DNA of 41,616 bases. It comes from Planctomycetaceae bacterium. Its GTDB lineage: Bacteria > Planctomycetota > Planctomycetia > Planctomycetales > Planctomycetaceae. The stretch spans positions 1 to 41,616 of the forward strand of contig JANQQW010000226.1 in NCBI GenBank assembly GCA_028284885.1, written 5' to 3'. Below the pieces are notes generated by a model. It saw only the letters and a program-made list of their open reading frames with translations, did not search any database and was not told where the DNA came from. A program made the translations under genes and the position numbers. This document shows positions 25,529 through 34,197 of the stretch, piece after piece (position 1 is the first letter of the stretch; each line of letters starts with the position of its first letter).

Positions 25529-26503
25529 TCAGGGCTGCTTCGGCAGCGGCCAGAGCTTCAACTCGTTGCCGCCGACCGAGGCGACGTGCCTGCCGCTCGG
25601 CAGGACGGCAAGGCCGTTGACGGCTCCCCGATGCGCTCGGATCGTCGCCGTCGTCTTGCCGGTTCCCACGTCCCAGAATCGAATCGTTCCGAACTCGTCG
25701 CCGGAGACGATCGTCTTGCCGTCCGGCGAGTAGGCGACCACGGTCACGTCGGCGTCGTGACCGGTGAGCGTCGAACGCACCTCGCCGGTCATCGCGTCGC
25801 GGAGAGCGAGCGTGTCGTCCCAGCTGCCGGAGACGAGGGTCTTGCCGTCCGGCGAGTAGGCAACACACGTGACCGCCTCGTCGTGCCCGCCCGGCGCGGC
25901 GATCTGTTCGCCGGTCGTCGTGTCCCAGATGGAGACGTTGTTGTCACCGTCGCCGGTCGCGACTCGCCTGCCGTCCGGCGAGAAGGCGAGGCAGGTGACG
26001 TCGTATTCGTTGTCCTGCCCGATCCGAACCCGGGTCTTGCCGGTCTTCGCGTCACGAATCCGCAGGGTGTCGTCGGCGCTGCCGGTGGCGATCCACTTGC
26101 CGTCCGGCAAGAAGGCGACGCACGTGATCGTCTCGCGGTGCCCGTCGAACGGCCGCGGCTTCTCGTCGTCGCCGAGACTCCGGACGACGAGGCCGCCGTC
26201 CCAACTGCCGACCGCGAGTTGCCTGCCGTCGTGCGAGAAGGCGAGGGCCGTCACGCTGGCGTCGAACGCCTTCCACTCGGCGGCCGGGTCGAGCTTCGGC
26301 GGCGTCCAGGTGCGGACAACACCGTCGTCGCCCCCCGTCGCGACCCGCTTCCCGTTCGGCGAGACGGCTAGCGCGTAGGCCCACCGTTTCGCGACCGACC
26401 GCGCCGCGAGCGGCCCGTCGAGCGGTGGCGGCTCGGTCGGGTCGTCCGCCCGGCCCGGCCATCCGCACAGCAGCAACAGGCAGGTGGCCGCGAACGTCCT
26501 CAC
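25529..26503 (-). CDS. Exported seven-bladed WD40 propeller
   Basis: 324 residues from a GTG that overlaps the stop of the DUF1552-C gene by four bases. The N-terminus (RTFAATCLLLLCGWPGRADD) is a signal peptide. Seven WD40-type repeats follow, each with a core like VTCVAYSPDGKTLVSGSWDD and most ending in WD, RD or a similar dipeptide, enough for one closed propeller. No enzymatic motif is present; a binding scaffold outside the cytoplasmic membrane is inferred. Coupled translation with DUF1552-C suggests it belongs to that module. Confidence 0.9.
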   Translation of the reverse strand: MRTFAATCLLLLCGWPGRADDPTEPPPLDGPLAARSVAKRWAYALAVSPNGKRVATGGDDGVVRTWTPPKLDPAAEWKAFDASVTALAFSHDGRQLAVGSWDGGLVVRSLGDDEKPRPFDGHRETITCVAFLPDGKWIATGSADDTLRIRDAKTGKTRVRIGQDNEYDVTCLAFSPDGRRVATGDGDNNVSIWDTTTGEQIAAPGGHDEAVTCVAYSPDGKTLVSGSWDDTLALRDAMTGEVRSTLTGHDADVTVVAYSPDGKTIVSGDEFGTIRFWDVGTGKTTATIRAHRGAVNGLAVLPSGRHVASVGGNELKLWPLPKQP

Positions 26504-27825
26504 GCGAGGATCTCGGACAGCGGGCCGGTGCTCTCCTTGAAGGAGTTCACCGGGCAGCCGAGCTGCTGGAGGATGGTGAGGTACAGGTCGGAGGCGGACT
26601 TCTCGTTCCCTTTCCACTTCACGTGCTGGCCGTGCTTCAGGCCGAGCTTGTTGCCGCCGGCGAGCAGCATGGGGAAGTTGGAGCCGGAGTGGCTGCTGAT
26701 CTGCGACCCGCCGAGCAGCAGGACGGTGTGGTCGAGCAGCGTGCCGCCGTGCGCCTCGATGGCGTGGAGCTTGTCCATCAGCCGGGCGAGCTTCGCACAG
26801 AACATGCGGTCGCGAAGGCCCATGACCATCACGTCCTTGTTGTCGGCCCCGCGGTTGCCGGTCCCCTTGTGGTGCACGTCGTGGGCTCCACGCAGCGGGG
26901 CGCCGGTCTCCTCCGACCAGCCCTTGTAGTCCTCGTAGTTCGGGCCTCCCTCGCCGCCGAGCGAGTGCGTGACGACGCGGGTCATGTCGGTCTGGAAGGC
27001 GAGGGCGATCAGGTCCATCATCAACTCGATGTGTTCCTGCATGCTGTTCTTCCCCTCGGGGTCGAGCCGCACGCCCTTCTCGTTGAACTGGGGCCGGCCG
27101 CGGTCGAGGATCTCCTCGCGGTCGTTCATCCGCTGCTCGACCTCGCGGATGGAGGTGAGGTACTGGTCGATGCGGAGCCGGTCGGCGTGGCCGAGGCGGG
27201 TCTGCAGGCTCTTCACGTCGCCGACGGCCGTGTCGAGCACGCTGCGGTCGAGGGCGATGCGGGCCTTGGCGGCCTTCAGCTGCGACTTGTCGGCCGGCGG
27301 GAAGAGTCGCTCGAACACCTCGCGGTAGTTCGCGGTCGCCGGGATGTCGGCCCCGAGGGCGTTGCGAGACAGGGTCGTCGTCCCCACGCCGCTTCCGAAC
27401 GAGAGGGCGAGCGACGGGACGTACGTCGGGCCGATGTGCTTGGCGGCCACCTGGTCCATCGAGACCGTGTTCGTGTGGGCGCCCGGCGTCATGTTGATGT
27501 TGTGGCCGGTGAGCCAGTTGTACGGGTGCACGTGCCCGCTGATGCGACCCTGGATGTGCGACAGGCCGCTGAGGACCGAGAACCGGTCGCGGTGGTGGGC
27601 GAGTGGCTCGTGCGACTTCGAGATCGTGTAGTCACTGCCGGTGCCCTCCGGGTACCAGCTGTAGTGGTTGATGCCGCCCGGGATGTAGAAGCAGGCGAGC
27701 CGCGAGGGCTCGGTCTGGCCGGTGGCGGCGAAGACGGTCCGCCCGCCCATCGCCTCCAGCCACGGCAGGGCGAGTGTCGCGCCGAAGCCACGGAGAATCG
27801 TGCGTCGCGAGATCGGGTTGGCCAT
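26500..27825 (-). CDS. Tat-exported DUF1552 protein (copy C)
   Basis: 441 residues. Twin-arginine signal ISRRTILRGFGATLALPWLE (R7-R8). DUF1552 features: LACFYIPGGINHYSWYPEG, FSVLSGLSHIQGRISGHV, the central coiled region (SIREVEQRMNDREEIL), TVLLLGGSQISSHSGSNFPM and the standard C-terminus STGPLSEILA. The family is found mainly in planctomycetes and verrucomicrobia, next to DUF1592 cytochrome-type genes, and has no known reaction. It starts 27 bases after the DUF1592-C stop and overlaps the WD40 gene by four bases. Confidence 0.92.
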   Translation of the reverse strand: MANPISRRTILRGFGATLALPWLEAMGGRTVFAATGQTEPSRLACFYIPGGINHYSWYPEGTGSDYTISKSHEPLAHHRDRFSVLSGLSHIQGRISGHVHPYNWLTGHNINMTPGAHTNTVSMDQVAAKHIGPTYVPSLALSFGSGVGTTTLSRNALGADIPATANYREVFERLFPPADKSQLKAAKARIALDRSVLDTAVGDVKSLQTRLGHADRLRIDQYLTSIREVEQRMNDREEILDRGRPQFNEKGVRLDPEGKNSMQEHIELMMDLIALAFQTDMTRVVTHSLGGEGGPNYEDYKGWSEETGAPLRGAHDVHHKGTGNRGADNKDVMVMGLRDRMFCAKLARLMDKLHAIEAHGGTLLDHTVLLLGGSQISSHSGSNFPMLLAGGNKLGLKHGQHVKWKGNEKSASDLYLTILQQLGCPVNSFKESTGPLSEILA

Positions 27826-27852
27826 GTTCGGTCTCTCGGTGAGAGGAGGGAC

Positions 27853-30372
27853 TCAGGTTTCGAGGAACGCCCGGGACCGCACGAACGCTTTCAGGACGTC
27901 ACGCAGCGGAAACCCCTTCGGCTCCAGTTCGTCGAGGGTGGCCCGAATCTCGACGGCGTCGAGCACGTCGGGCTGGCGACCGGCCCCGTAGACCACGAGG
28001 TTCTTCATGATGCCACGAATCAGGTCGCGTTGATACTTCTGTACGAGCAGTTTCTTGAACGAGGCGTAGTCGGTGAACTCCTCGCCGCGGGGCATGCGGC
28101 CGGTGGCGTCGACCGGGCGGGTCTCGCCGCGGCCGTTCCACTGGATCTTGCCGTCCAGTTCGGACCGGCTGTACTTCTCGTGTTCGACGTCCCGCCAGCG
28201 GCCGCTCAAGTCGAAGTTCTGGAAGGCGAAGCCGAGAGGGTCCATCTTCACGTGGCAGACGGCGCAGTTCGGCTCCTCCTGGTGGATCGCGAGGATCTCC
28301 TTGAACGACTTGCCCTGGTTAGAGCCGTCGTTCGGGTCGAGTTCGGGCACCTCGAGCGGCGGCGGGGGGGGCGGGTCGTCGACGACGTGCCGGAGGGCCC
28401 ACGCGCCGCGGTAGGTGACCCAGTTGTCGCCCATCCAGCAGAGCATCGACTGGATGCCGGCGTGGCCGAGGAAGCCGCCGCCGCGGGGGTCGTCCTTCCG
28501 CAGTTTCACCCTCCGCAGTTCGCTCCCCTCCACCTCGTACCCGTAGAACGCGCCGAGGCTGTCGTTCATCATCGTCCAGTCGCCGTCGACGAGCTCCCGC
28601 GACTTCGCGTTCTGGCGGAAGCACTCGGCGACGTACTCGACCGTCTCGGCCCGCATCGACTCCTTCAGGTACCGGCCGAACTGGAAATTCTGCTGGGAGA
28701 TGTGCTGCATGGCGATCGTGATGGGCTGCTCCATCTCCAGCCACTGCACGACGAACGGCTCGAAGAACGCGTCGCTCCGCGGGTCGGCGAGCAGCCGGTC
28801 GACCTGGTCGCCCAGCACCTTCTCGTCCCGCAGTCTGCCGGCGGCGGCGAGTTCGCGAAGTTCGGCGTCGGGCGGGCCGCCGGTCAGCATGAAGGCGAGC
28901 CGCGACGCGACGGCGTGTTGGGCGATCGACTCGTCCGGGTCGGCCGCCGACACCATGTACCGGAACGGCCCGCTCATCAGGACGGAGTGGAACGACGCCC
29001 GCAACGCCTCGTCGAACGTGAAGCCGTCGCCGCGGAGGCGGGTGTAGAGGTCGAGGAACCGCTTCTTCTCGCCGCTCCTCACGGGTCGTCGCCACGCCCG
29101 TTCCATCCACAGCGACAGCAGCCGGTCGGCGCTCTCGGTCGAGTCGGTGATCTCGCCGACGTCGGCCTCCCACTCGGCCGGCGGCCACGTCGCCACGTAG
29201 TCCCCCTCGATCTCGACCGTCTGCAGGACGACCCACGGGACCGGCTGTTCCTCCGGTTGCCGGAGCTTCTTGCGGTCGTACTTCGGGCGGTAGACGCCCG
29301 GGCCGTCGGGCAGGTCGGCGTCCTTGGAGGTCTTGTCCTCGTTCTCGAAGCCGTCGATCTCGTACGGCAGCTCGACCCGGCTGCTGAGCTCGATCTTCAC
29401 CCCCTTGGAGCCGATCGGCAGGTCGTCGACCTGCACCTCGTAGACGAGTCTTTCGGGGGACTCCAGTGTGCCGGTGATCTCGCGGTACTCGAGCGTGCGG
29501 CCGGCGACCTTCACGCAGAGCCGCGGTGGCGGGGTGTCGTCGAAGAACGTCCGGCCGGCGACCTCGACGGCGAAGCGGACCACGCCGCGACCGTTCTCGG
29601 GACCGGGCACGTAGAACTGCTGAGCGTCGCGGTCGCGGAGCCACTTCGGGTCGCAGTACAGGCCCTCGCCGAGCCGCCCGGTGCCTCGCAGCTTCGCCTG
29701 GACCCCCTGCTCCTTCCACGGGTCGAACGCCTTGCGGACGTCCTTCGTCTCCTTGAAATCGACGACGAAGGTCTGCTCGGAGGCCGGTTCGAGGAAGCGG
29801 ACGCCGTCGACCGCGCGGCGGGTGACGAGCAGGATGCGGTCGACCGAGTCGGCGGCGTCCTGCAGGGCCGACGCCCCGGTGTCGAAGCCGGCGAGCTTGC
29901 CGTCACCGGGCAGAGCGGCGGCGTAGTCGATCTCGAGCCCCGTGACGTCCCGTAGCGCGGCCCCCAGTTCTCGGCGATTCAAACGACGCGTTCCTGCGGT
30001 CCCCGCCTTTGCCCGATGCGCCTCGGCCGCCTCCTCGATCCAGCCGAGCAGCCGCTTCGTCTCGTCGGCGTCCGGCCGCGGCTCGCCTTTCGGGGGCATC
30101 TCGCCGTCGGAGACGCGTTCGTGGATCATGGCCCACAGCCGCGACCGCTCGGCGTTGAAGCCGGTCAACCCGTCGAGCCGCAGGTTCGCCTGTTGGTCGT
30201 CCGGGCCGTGGCAGGCGACGCAGTGAGTCTTCAGGAACTCACGGGCCGACCTCTCGAACCCCGGATCCGCCGCCTCGCTGCCGACGCAGAGGGACGAAAC
30301 GACCCCGACCACCGCGACGGCGAGGCCGAGGCACGTCCCGAACGAGGTGCTGCGGGCCGGAGCGTTGTTCAT
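27853..30372 (-). CDS. DUF1592 cytochrome-type protein (copy C)
   Basis: 839 residues with an N-terminal signal or anchor (about 12-35). Domain order: N-terminal cytochrome c-like domain with CVACH (C51, C54, H55), DUF1587 (TRRLNRRELGAALRDVTGLE), a beta-rich domain of roughly 190 residues, DUF1595, DUF1592 (ASRLAFMLTGGPPDAELREL), DUF1588 with a second CAVCH (C703, C706, H707) followed by DPLGFAFQNFD, and DUF1585 to the end. Two covalently bound haems outside the cytoplasmic membrane are predicted. ATG at 30372 is preferred because the upstream in-frame sequence contains no signal. It has its own promoter near 30500 and is followed by DUF1552-C. Confidence 0.93.
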   Translation of the reverse strand: MNNAPARSTSFGTCLGLAVAVVGVVSSLCVGSEAADPGFERSAREFLKTHCVACHGPDDQQANLRLDGLTGFNAERSRLWAMIHERVSDGEMPPKGEPRPDADETKRLLGWIEEAAEAHRAKAGTAGTRRLNRRELGAALRDVTGLEIDYAAALPGDGKLAGFDTGASALQDAADSVDRILLVTRRAVDGVRFLEPASEQTFVVDFKETKDVRKAFDPWKEQGVQAKLRGTGRLGEGLYCDPKWLRDRDAQQFYVPGPENGRGVVRFAVEVAGRTFFDDTPPPRLCVKVAGRTLEYREITGTLESPERLVYEVQVDDLPIGSKGVKIELSSRVELPYEIDGFENEDKTSKDADLPDGPGVYRPKYDRKKLRQPEEQPVPWVVLQTVEIEGDYVATWPPAEWEADVGEITDSTESADRLLSLWMERAWRRPVRSGEKKRFLDLYTRLRGDGFTFDEALRASFHSVLMSGPFRYMVSAADPDESIAQHAVASRLAFMLTGGPPDAELRELAAAGRLRDEKVLGDQVDRLLADPRSDAFFEPFVVQWLEMEQPITIAMQHISQQNFQFGRYLKESMRAETVEYVAECFRQNAKSRELVDGDWTMMNDSLGAFYGYEVEGSELRRVKLRKDDPRGGGFLGHAGIQSMLCWMGDNWVTYRGAWALRHVVDDPPPPPPLEVPELDPNDGSNQGKSFKEILAIHQEEPNCAVCHVKMDPLGFAFQNFDLSGRWRDVEHEKYSRSELDGKIQWNGRGETRPVDATGRMPRGEEFTDYASFKKLLVQKYQRDLIRGIMKNLVVYGAGRQPDVLDAVEIRATLDELEPKGFPLRDVLKAFVRSRAFLET

Positions 30373-30740
30373 AAGCCGCTCGTGGTAAACGTGTTTAAGC
30401 TGTTGGGTCTGCACGGGTCGCTGGGCCAGAGACGGCAACTCGTCTTCGGAGAATTGACCACGGGACCCGGATCCGTTTCGCTCGATCTTCTCCGATCATA
30501 CCAAGAGAGACGGCAGACATGTTGCGTCTGCCTGCAGAACGTGCCCGAGAGTCGTTCTCCGTTCGGCCTGCGAACGGCTGCTCGGAAATCGTGCTCGCGA
30601 CGCTCGAGCTCTCGCCTGCCGTCGGAGTCCGGGGCGTCGCGACCGGCTCTTGGCCCGATCCGGGCTCGGTGGAGCGTCTCGAACGTCGTCTGGCCGTCGA
30701 GTCTCCGTACGACGACCACCACAGGTTCGCAAGCTGCGTT
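30373..30740. other. Intergenic region splitting the cytochrome-module array
   Basis: 368 bases without a credible gene, between DUF1552-B (upstream) and DUF1592-C (downstream) on the minus strand. It is the largest gap in the array and AT-richer than its surroundings near the promoter. It contains the promoter and palindrome at 30495-30532. I see no terminator hairpin for DUF1552-B. The open frames that cross it in several directions have no family features. Confidence 0.6.
30495..30532 (-). promoter_or_regulatory. Extended -10 promoter with palindromic site for DUF1592-C
   Basis: On the minus strand TGGTATGAT (plus-strand 30495-30503) is an extended -10 element. The -35 position (about 30518-30523) has no consensus hexamer but is covered by an interrupted palindrome: GGCAGAC (30512-30518), seven bases, GTCTGCC (30526-30532). 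A promoter with extended -10, poor -35 and a palindrome centred at -35 suggests control by a DNA-binding regulator. The predicted leader is about 115 bases. Confidence 0.5.
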
Positions 30741-32315
30741 CTAGCCGTTCAGCGTTCCGGGAGCCTTGCCGAACAGGGACTCGATTTTCGTCACCTTGCG
30801 AATCACCTTCCGGTCGCCGGTGTCGCCCGTGCCGGTGAGGGTGACGGCCGTGCCGCAGTGGTACGCGAGGTTGAACCGGTGGAAGTCGCCGAACCCGACC
30901 TCCACCCGCACGGGCGGCCGGTCGTCCACGTCGACGAGGAAGACCCGCGCCTCGTCGAGGTCGTCCGACATGCGGATGCGGCCGCGGACCGTGATCACGT
31001 TCCCCTCGACCTTGACCCAGCTCTCGAACGCCGGCTCGCGGTACGGTTCGTAGTCCGATCCGTCGAGACCGGGCAGCGGCTCCTTGGACCGGGCGAACGA
31101 GTCGAGGTCGATACCGAACATCTGCAGCAGCGACAGGTGCAGCCGGCCGAGTTCCTGGTTCTCGGCGTAGCGGACGTACCGGCCGGTCTTCAGGTGGTCC
31201 TTGCCGCCGGCGAGCACGACGGGAATGCGGGTGACCGTGTGGTTGTCGCTGTGCCCCATGCCGCTGCCGTACAGGACGACGGTGTTGTCGAGGAGCGTGC
31301 GGTCGCCCTCGCGACGGGACTTCAGCCGTGTCAGCAGCGAGTCGAACTTCTCCATGTGCCACAGGCTGATCTTCAACAACGACTCGAGGTTGGACCGGGA
31401 GAAGTTGCGGAAGAAGTGCGACAGGTAGTGGTGCTGCTCCCGGATGCCGAGGAAGTCGAAGATCATCCGGCTGTTGCTGTTGCCCAGCATGTAGGTGATG
31501 CAGCGGGTCTGGTCGGTCCAGAGGGCGAGTTCGACCAGTTCGAGCATTGCCTCGACCTGGTCGTCCAGCGTGCCGCCGGAGCCGGGTCGCTCGAATGTGG
31601 CGAGGTCGTGCCTGGGCGGGGTGGCCGCGATGTTGGCGAGCCGCTTCTCCGACGTGCGGACGACCTCGAGGTACTCGTCCAGCGTGCGTCGGTCCTCGCT
31701 TCCGGCGCGGCGGGCGAGCGACTTCGCGTCGTCGCGGACCCGGTCGAGCACGCTCGTCAGCTCGGCGCGTCGGCGGGGGTCGGCGTGGGGGCTGCGGAAC
31801 AGGCGGTCGAAGATCAACTGCGGGTCGCTCTCCCGCGGGATCGGTGCGCCCGTCGCGTCGTACGAGATGTAGCTGCAGCCGACCTGATTCGGGAACAGCC
31901 CCTCCGTCGTCAGCTCCAGCGAGCGGTGCGGCGTGTCGCCCTGGATGCGGTCGGCGATCAACTGGTCCGTCGACGCGGACCGCTTGTTCTCGTGGTGCCC
32001 CGACAGGAACCGCCGCGTGCTGCTCGCGTGCGACGAGAACCCCCAGTCGCCCATGTTGTCGAGGATCAGCACGTCGTCCCGGTGCCGTTCGAACGGCTTC
32101 ATCAGCGGCGACATGCGGAAGTCGTTCTCGGTCCCGCCGCTGACGTTCCAGGACGGCGGGTGCACGCCGTTCGGCTTGAACAACGTGACGAACCGCAGCG
32201 GCGGCCGCTCCGCCTCGGCCGCCCGGGCCGGGCGTTCCATCAGGTTCAGCAGCGGCAACGGAAGCAGGGCCCCCGTACCGCGGAGGAACGCTCGACGCTG
32301 GAGACGAAGTGGCAC
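30741..32315 (-). CDS. Tat-exported DUF1552 protein with C-terminal beta-domain extension (copy B)
   Basis: 524 residues, GTG start with GAGGAG inside the end of the upstream gene. Twin-arginine signal LQRRAFLRGTG (R7-R8). The DUF1552 core is complete: VTLFKPNGVHPPSW, VLILDNMGDWGFSSH, YLEVVRTSEKRLANI, TVVLYGSGMGHSDNHT, and it reaches the point where copies A and C stop (SKEPLPGLDG, equivalent to STGPLTEVLG). It then continues for 105 residues (420-524) in a beta-rich, charged domain with VEGNVITVRGRIRM and GTAVTLTGTG. This extra domain is not part of DUF1552. It starts three bases after DUF1592-B. Confidence 0.92.
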   Translation of the reverse strand: MPLRLQRRAFLRGTGALLPLPLLNLMERPARAAEAERPPLRFVTLFKPNGVHPPSWNVSGGTENDFRMSPLMKPFERHRDDVLILDNMGDWGFSSHASSTRRFLSGHHENKRSASTDQLIADRIQGDTPHRSLELTTEGLFPNQVGCSYISYDATGAPIPRESDPQLIFDRLFRSPHADPRRRAELTSVLDRVRDDAKSLARRAGSEDRRTLDEYLEVVRTSEKRLANIAATPPRHDLATFERPGSGGTLDDQVEAMLELVELALWTDQTRCITYMLGNSNSRMIFDFLGIREQHHYLSHFFRNFSRSNLESLLKISLWHMEKFDSLLTRLKSRREGDRTLLDNTVVLYGSGMGHSDNHTVTRIPVVLAGGKDHLKTGRYVRYAENQELGRLHLSLLQMFGIDLDSFARSKEPLPGLDGSDYEPYREPAFESWVKVEGNVITVRGRIRMSDDLDEARVFLVDVDDRPPVRVEVGFGDFHRFNLAYHCGTAVTLTGTGDTGDRKVIRKVTKIESLFGKAPGTLNG

Positions 32316-32318
32316 GGC

Positions 32319-34193
32319 TTACTCCTCGGAGAGAATCGTCTCTTGGAACGGCACGCTCTCGGCGACCGCGACGAACAGGTCCCGCCACGTTCCGTTCGAC
32401 TCGTTCAGGTCCTTCACGATCGCCTCGACGGTCGGGCGGTCGTGCAGTTCGAGCCGCCGGCAGAGGGCGTAGGACAAGGTTCGCCGGACGACGTTGCGAA
32501 TCACGTCCTCGCGGCGGGTCGTGACGAGGATCCTCTTCAGCCCGCGGGCGTCGTCGAACCGTTCGCCGGTCGGCAGCCGGCCGGTCGTGTCGTTCTGCGA
32601 GCCGCGCAGGAACTCGCCGCGGCCGCCGTAGGACTCCATTGCGAAACCGAGCGGATCGATGCGGTCGTGGCAGACGGCGCAGCTCGGCTTCGAACGATGC
32701 AGCTCGAACCGTTCCCGGAACGTCAGCTTCTTGCCGGGCGAACTGCCGGGCACCTGGCCGACGTCGGGCGGCGGCTCGGGCAGTTCGTCGCCCAGCACCC
32801 GCTCCAGAATCCACACTCCCCGCTGGATGGGCCCCTTGTTCATCGCCAGTACGCCCGGCATCGTCAGCAGCCCGCCCCGTTCGGTCGTCGCCTCGAGCAC
32901 GATCCGCTGGTTTGGCACCGCTTCGACCTCGATGCCCTTCTGCTTGCGGTAGGGCTTCATCCGCTTGGCGTCGGCCCCGTAGTGGCCGCGGGTGTGCGGG
33001 TTGACGAACGCGACGTTCGCGTCGACGAGTTCGAGCAGCGGCCGGTTCTCGGTGAAGAGGTGGTGCAGGAAGTCGACCGGCTGCGACTTGTACGCCAGCA
33101 TCTGCGGCGGGTTGTTCGAGACGTGTTCGATCTCGTCCAAGCTGAACCACTCGACACCGAGGTGCTCGGCGAGGTTGCGGGCCCGCGGGTCGGTCAGCAT
33201 CCGGTCGATCTCCGCCCGCAGAACCTCGGGCTTCCCGAGTTCGCCGGACGCGGCCCGGTCGAGAAGTCGCTCGTCCGGCATGTCGGACCACAGGAAGTAG
33301 GAGAGCCGTTCCGCGAGCTCGTACCGGTCGACCGGTTGCCGTGCCCCCGGCTCGCCCTCGACGAGCAGCCCGCGGTAGACGAACTTCGACGAGACGAGCA
33401 ACGCCTTCAGTTCGAGTCGCAGGGCCGCCTCGAGCGCTTCGCCCTGCTTCCCGTCGATCCGGGCGACGAGTCGGTCGAATTCCTCGTGCGGCACGGGACG
33501 CCGTCGCGTCCGCCGGGCGAACGTCCGAAGGATGCGGGCCGCGGCGGCCGAGTCGAGCCCGTCGTCGAGCGACCCGGCGAGGGCCTCCAGCGCGTCGCGA
33601 CGGCGGGGCGAGAAGAGCTCCTCGACCCCCGCATGGGCCAAGTGGTTGTACTGGTCCCACACGACCGTCGTCAGCGGGTTCGCGTGCGTGTCGTTCTTGA
33701 AGCCGCTGCGGCCCGGCGGGTCGGTCGGCATCAGCTTCACGACCAGCGACCGTTCCGCCAGTGTCTGCTCGGCCTCGATGACGGCGACCTCGAGGTCGAA
33801 ACCGAGCACGGAAGCCAGCGTGTTCCGGTACTCGTGCACGGCGAGTCGCCGGGGGCGGTGCACGGCCGGTCGCGGTTCGACCGACTCGACGAGGTCCCGG
33901 TACCAGCCGACGATCCGCTTCCGCTCCGCGTCGGTTGGCTGAGGCTCGTCCGCCGGGGGCATCGCCCGGGACTCGAGTCGGTCGACGACGGACTCCCACG
34001 TCTCCCACGCCGAGTCCACTCGGTCGAGTTCGAGGACGGCGGCGAGATCGACGCCGCCGTTCGCGTCCTTCCCCTCGTGGCAGGCGACGCAGTACTTCCT
34101 CACCAGCGGCGCGACCTCGCGGAACGCGTCGTCGGCACGGCCCGTTCCGACGAAGACGACCGCGAGCAGCAGCAGGCAGGAGAGGACTCGCAC
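32319..34193 (-). CDS. Short DUF1592 cytochrome-type protein (copy B)
   Basis: 624 residues, GTG start. Signal peptide (1-20, GTGRA-DD). N-terminal cytochrome-like domain with CVACH (C35, C38, H39), a DUF1587-like segment (PRRLAVHEYRNTLASVLGFD), DUF1592 (AERLSYFLWSDMPDERLLDR), DUF1588 with the second CAVCH (C505, C508, H509) and DPLGFAMESYG, then DUF1585 (NVVRRTLSYALCRRLEL). It lacks the beta-rich domain of about 180 residues that copies A and C carry between DUF1587 and DUF1595, which accounts for its shorter length. It begins four bases after the DUF1552-A stop and is followed three bases later by DUF1552-B. Confidence 0.93.
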   Translation of the reverse strand: MRVLSCLLLLAVVFVGTGRADDAFREVAPLVRKYCVACHEGKDANGGVDLAAVLELDRVDSAWETWESVVDRLESRAMPPADEPQPTDAERKRIVGWYRDLVESVEPRPAVHRPRRLAVHEYRNTLASVLGFDLEVAVIEAEQTLAERSLVVKLMPTDPPGRSGFKNDTHANPLTTVVWDQYNHLAHAGVEELFSPRRRDALEALAGSLDDGLDSAAAARILRTFARRTRRRPVPHEEFDRLVARIDGKQGEALEAALRLELKALLVSSKFVYRGLLVEGEPGARQPVDRYELAERLSYFLWSDMPDERLLDRAASGELGKPEVLRAEIDRMLTDPRARNLAEHLGVEWFSLDEIEHVSNNPPQMLAYKSQPVDFLHHLFTENRPLLELVDANVAFVNPHTRGHYGADAKRMKPYRKQKGIEVEAVPNQRIVLEATTERGGLLTMPGVLAMNKGPIQRGVWILERVLGDELPEPPPDVGQVPGSSPGKKLTFRERFELHRSKPSCAVCHDRIDPLGFAMESYGGRGEFLRGSQNDTTGRLPTGERFDDARGLKRILVTTRREDVIRNVVRRTLSYALCRRLELHDRPTVEAIVKDLNESNGTWRDLFVAVAESVPFQETILSEE

Positions 34194-34197
34194 GCCA

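Noticed and set aside
26504-26617. Extension of the WD40 frame upstream into DUF1552-C
   Set aside because: It would put the signal peptide inside the protein; the GTG at 26503 gives a proper signal peptide and a GTGA junction.
26425-29955. A 1,176-codon open frame on the plus strand
   Set aside because: Antisense to DUF1552-C and DUF1592-C, with no domains and biased composition.
30496-34008. A 1,170-codon minus-strand frame overlapping DUF1552-B and DUF1592-B
   Set aside because: It is in another frame from the recognised genes and is dominated by Arg, Pro and Ala without motifs.
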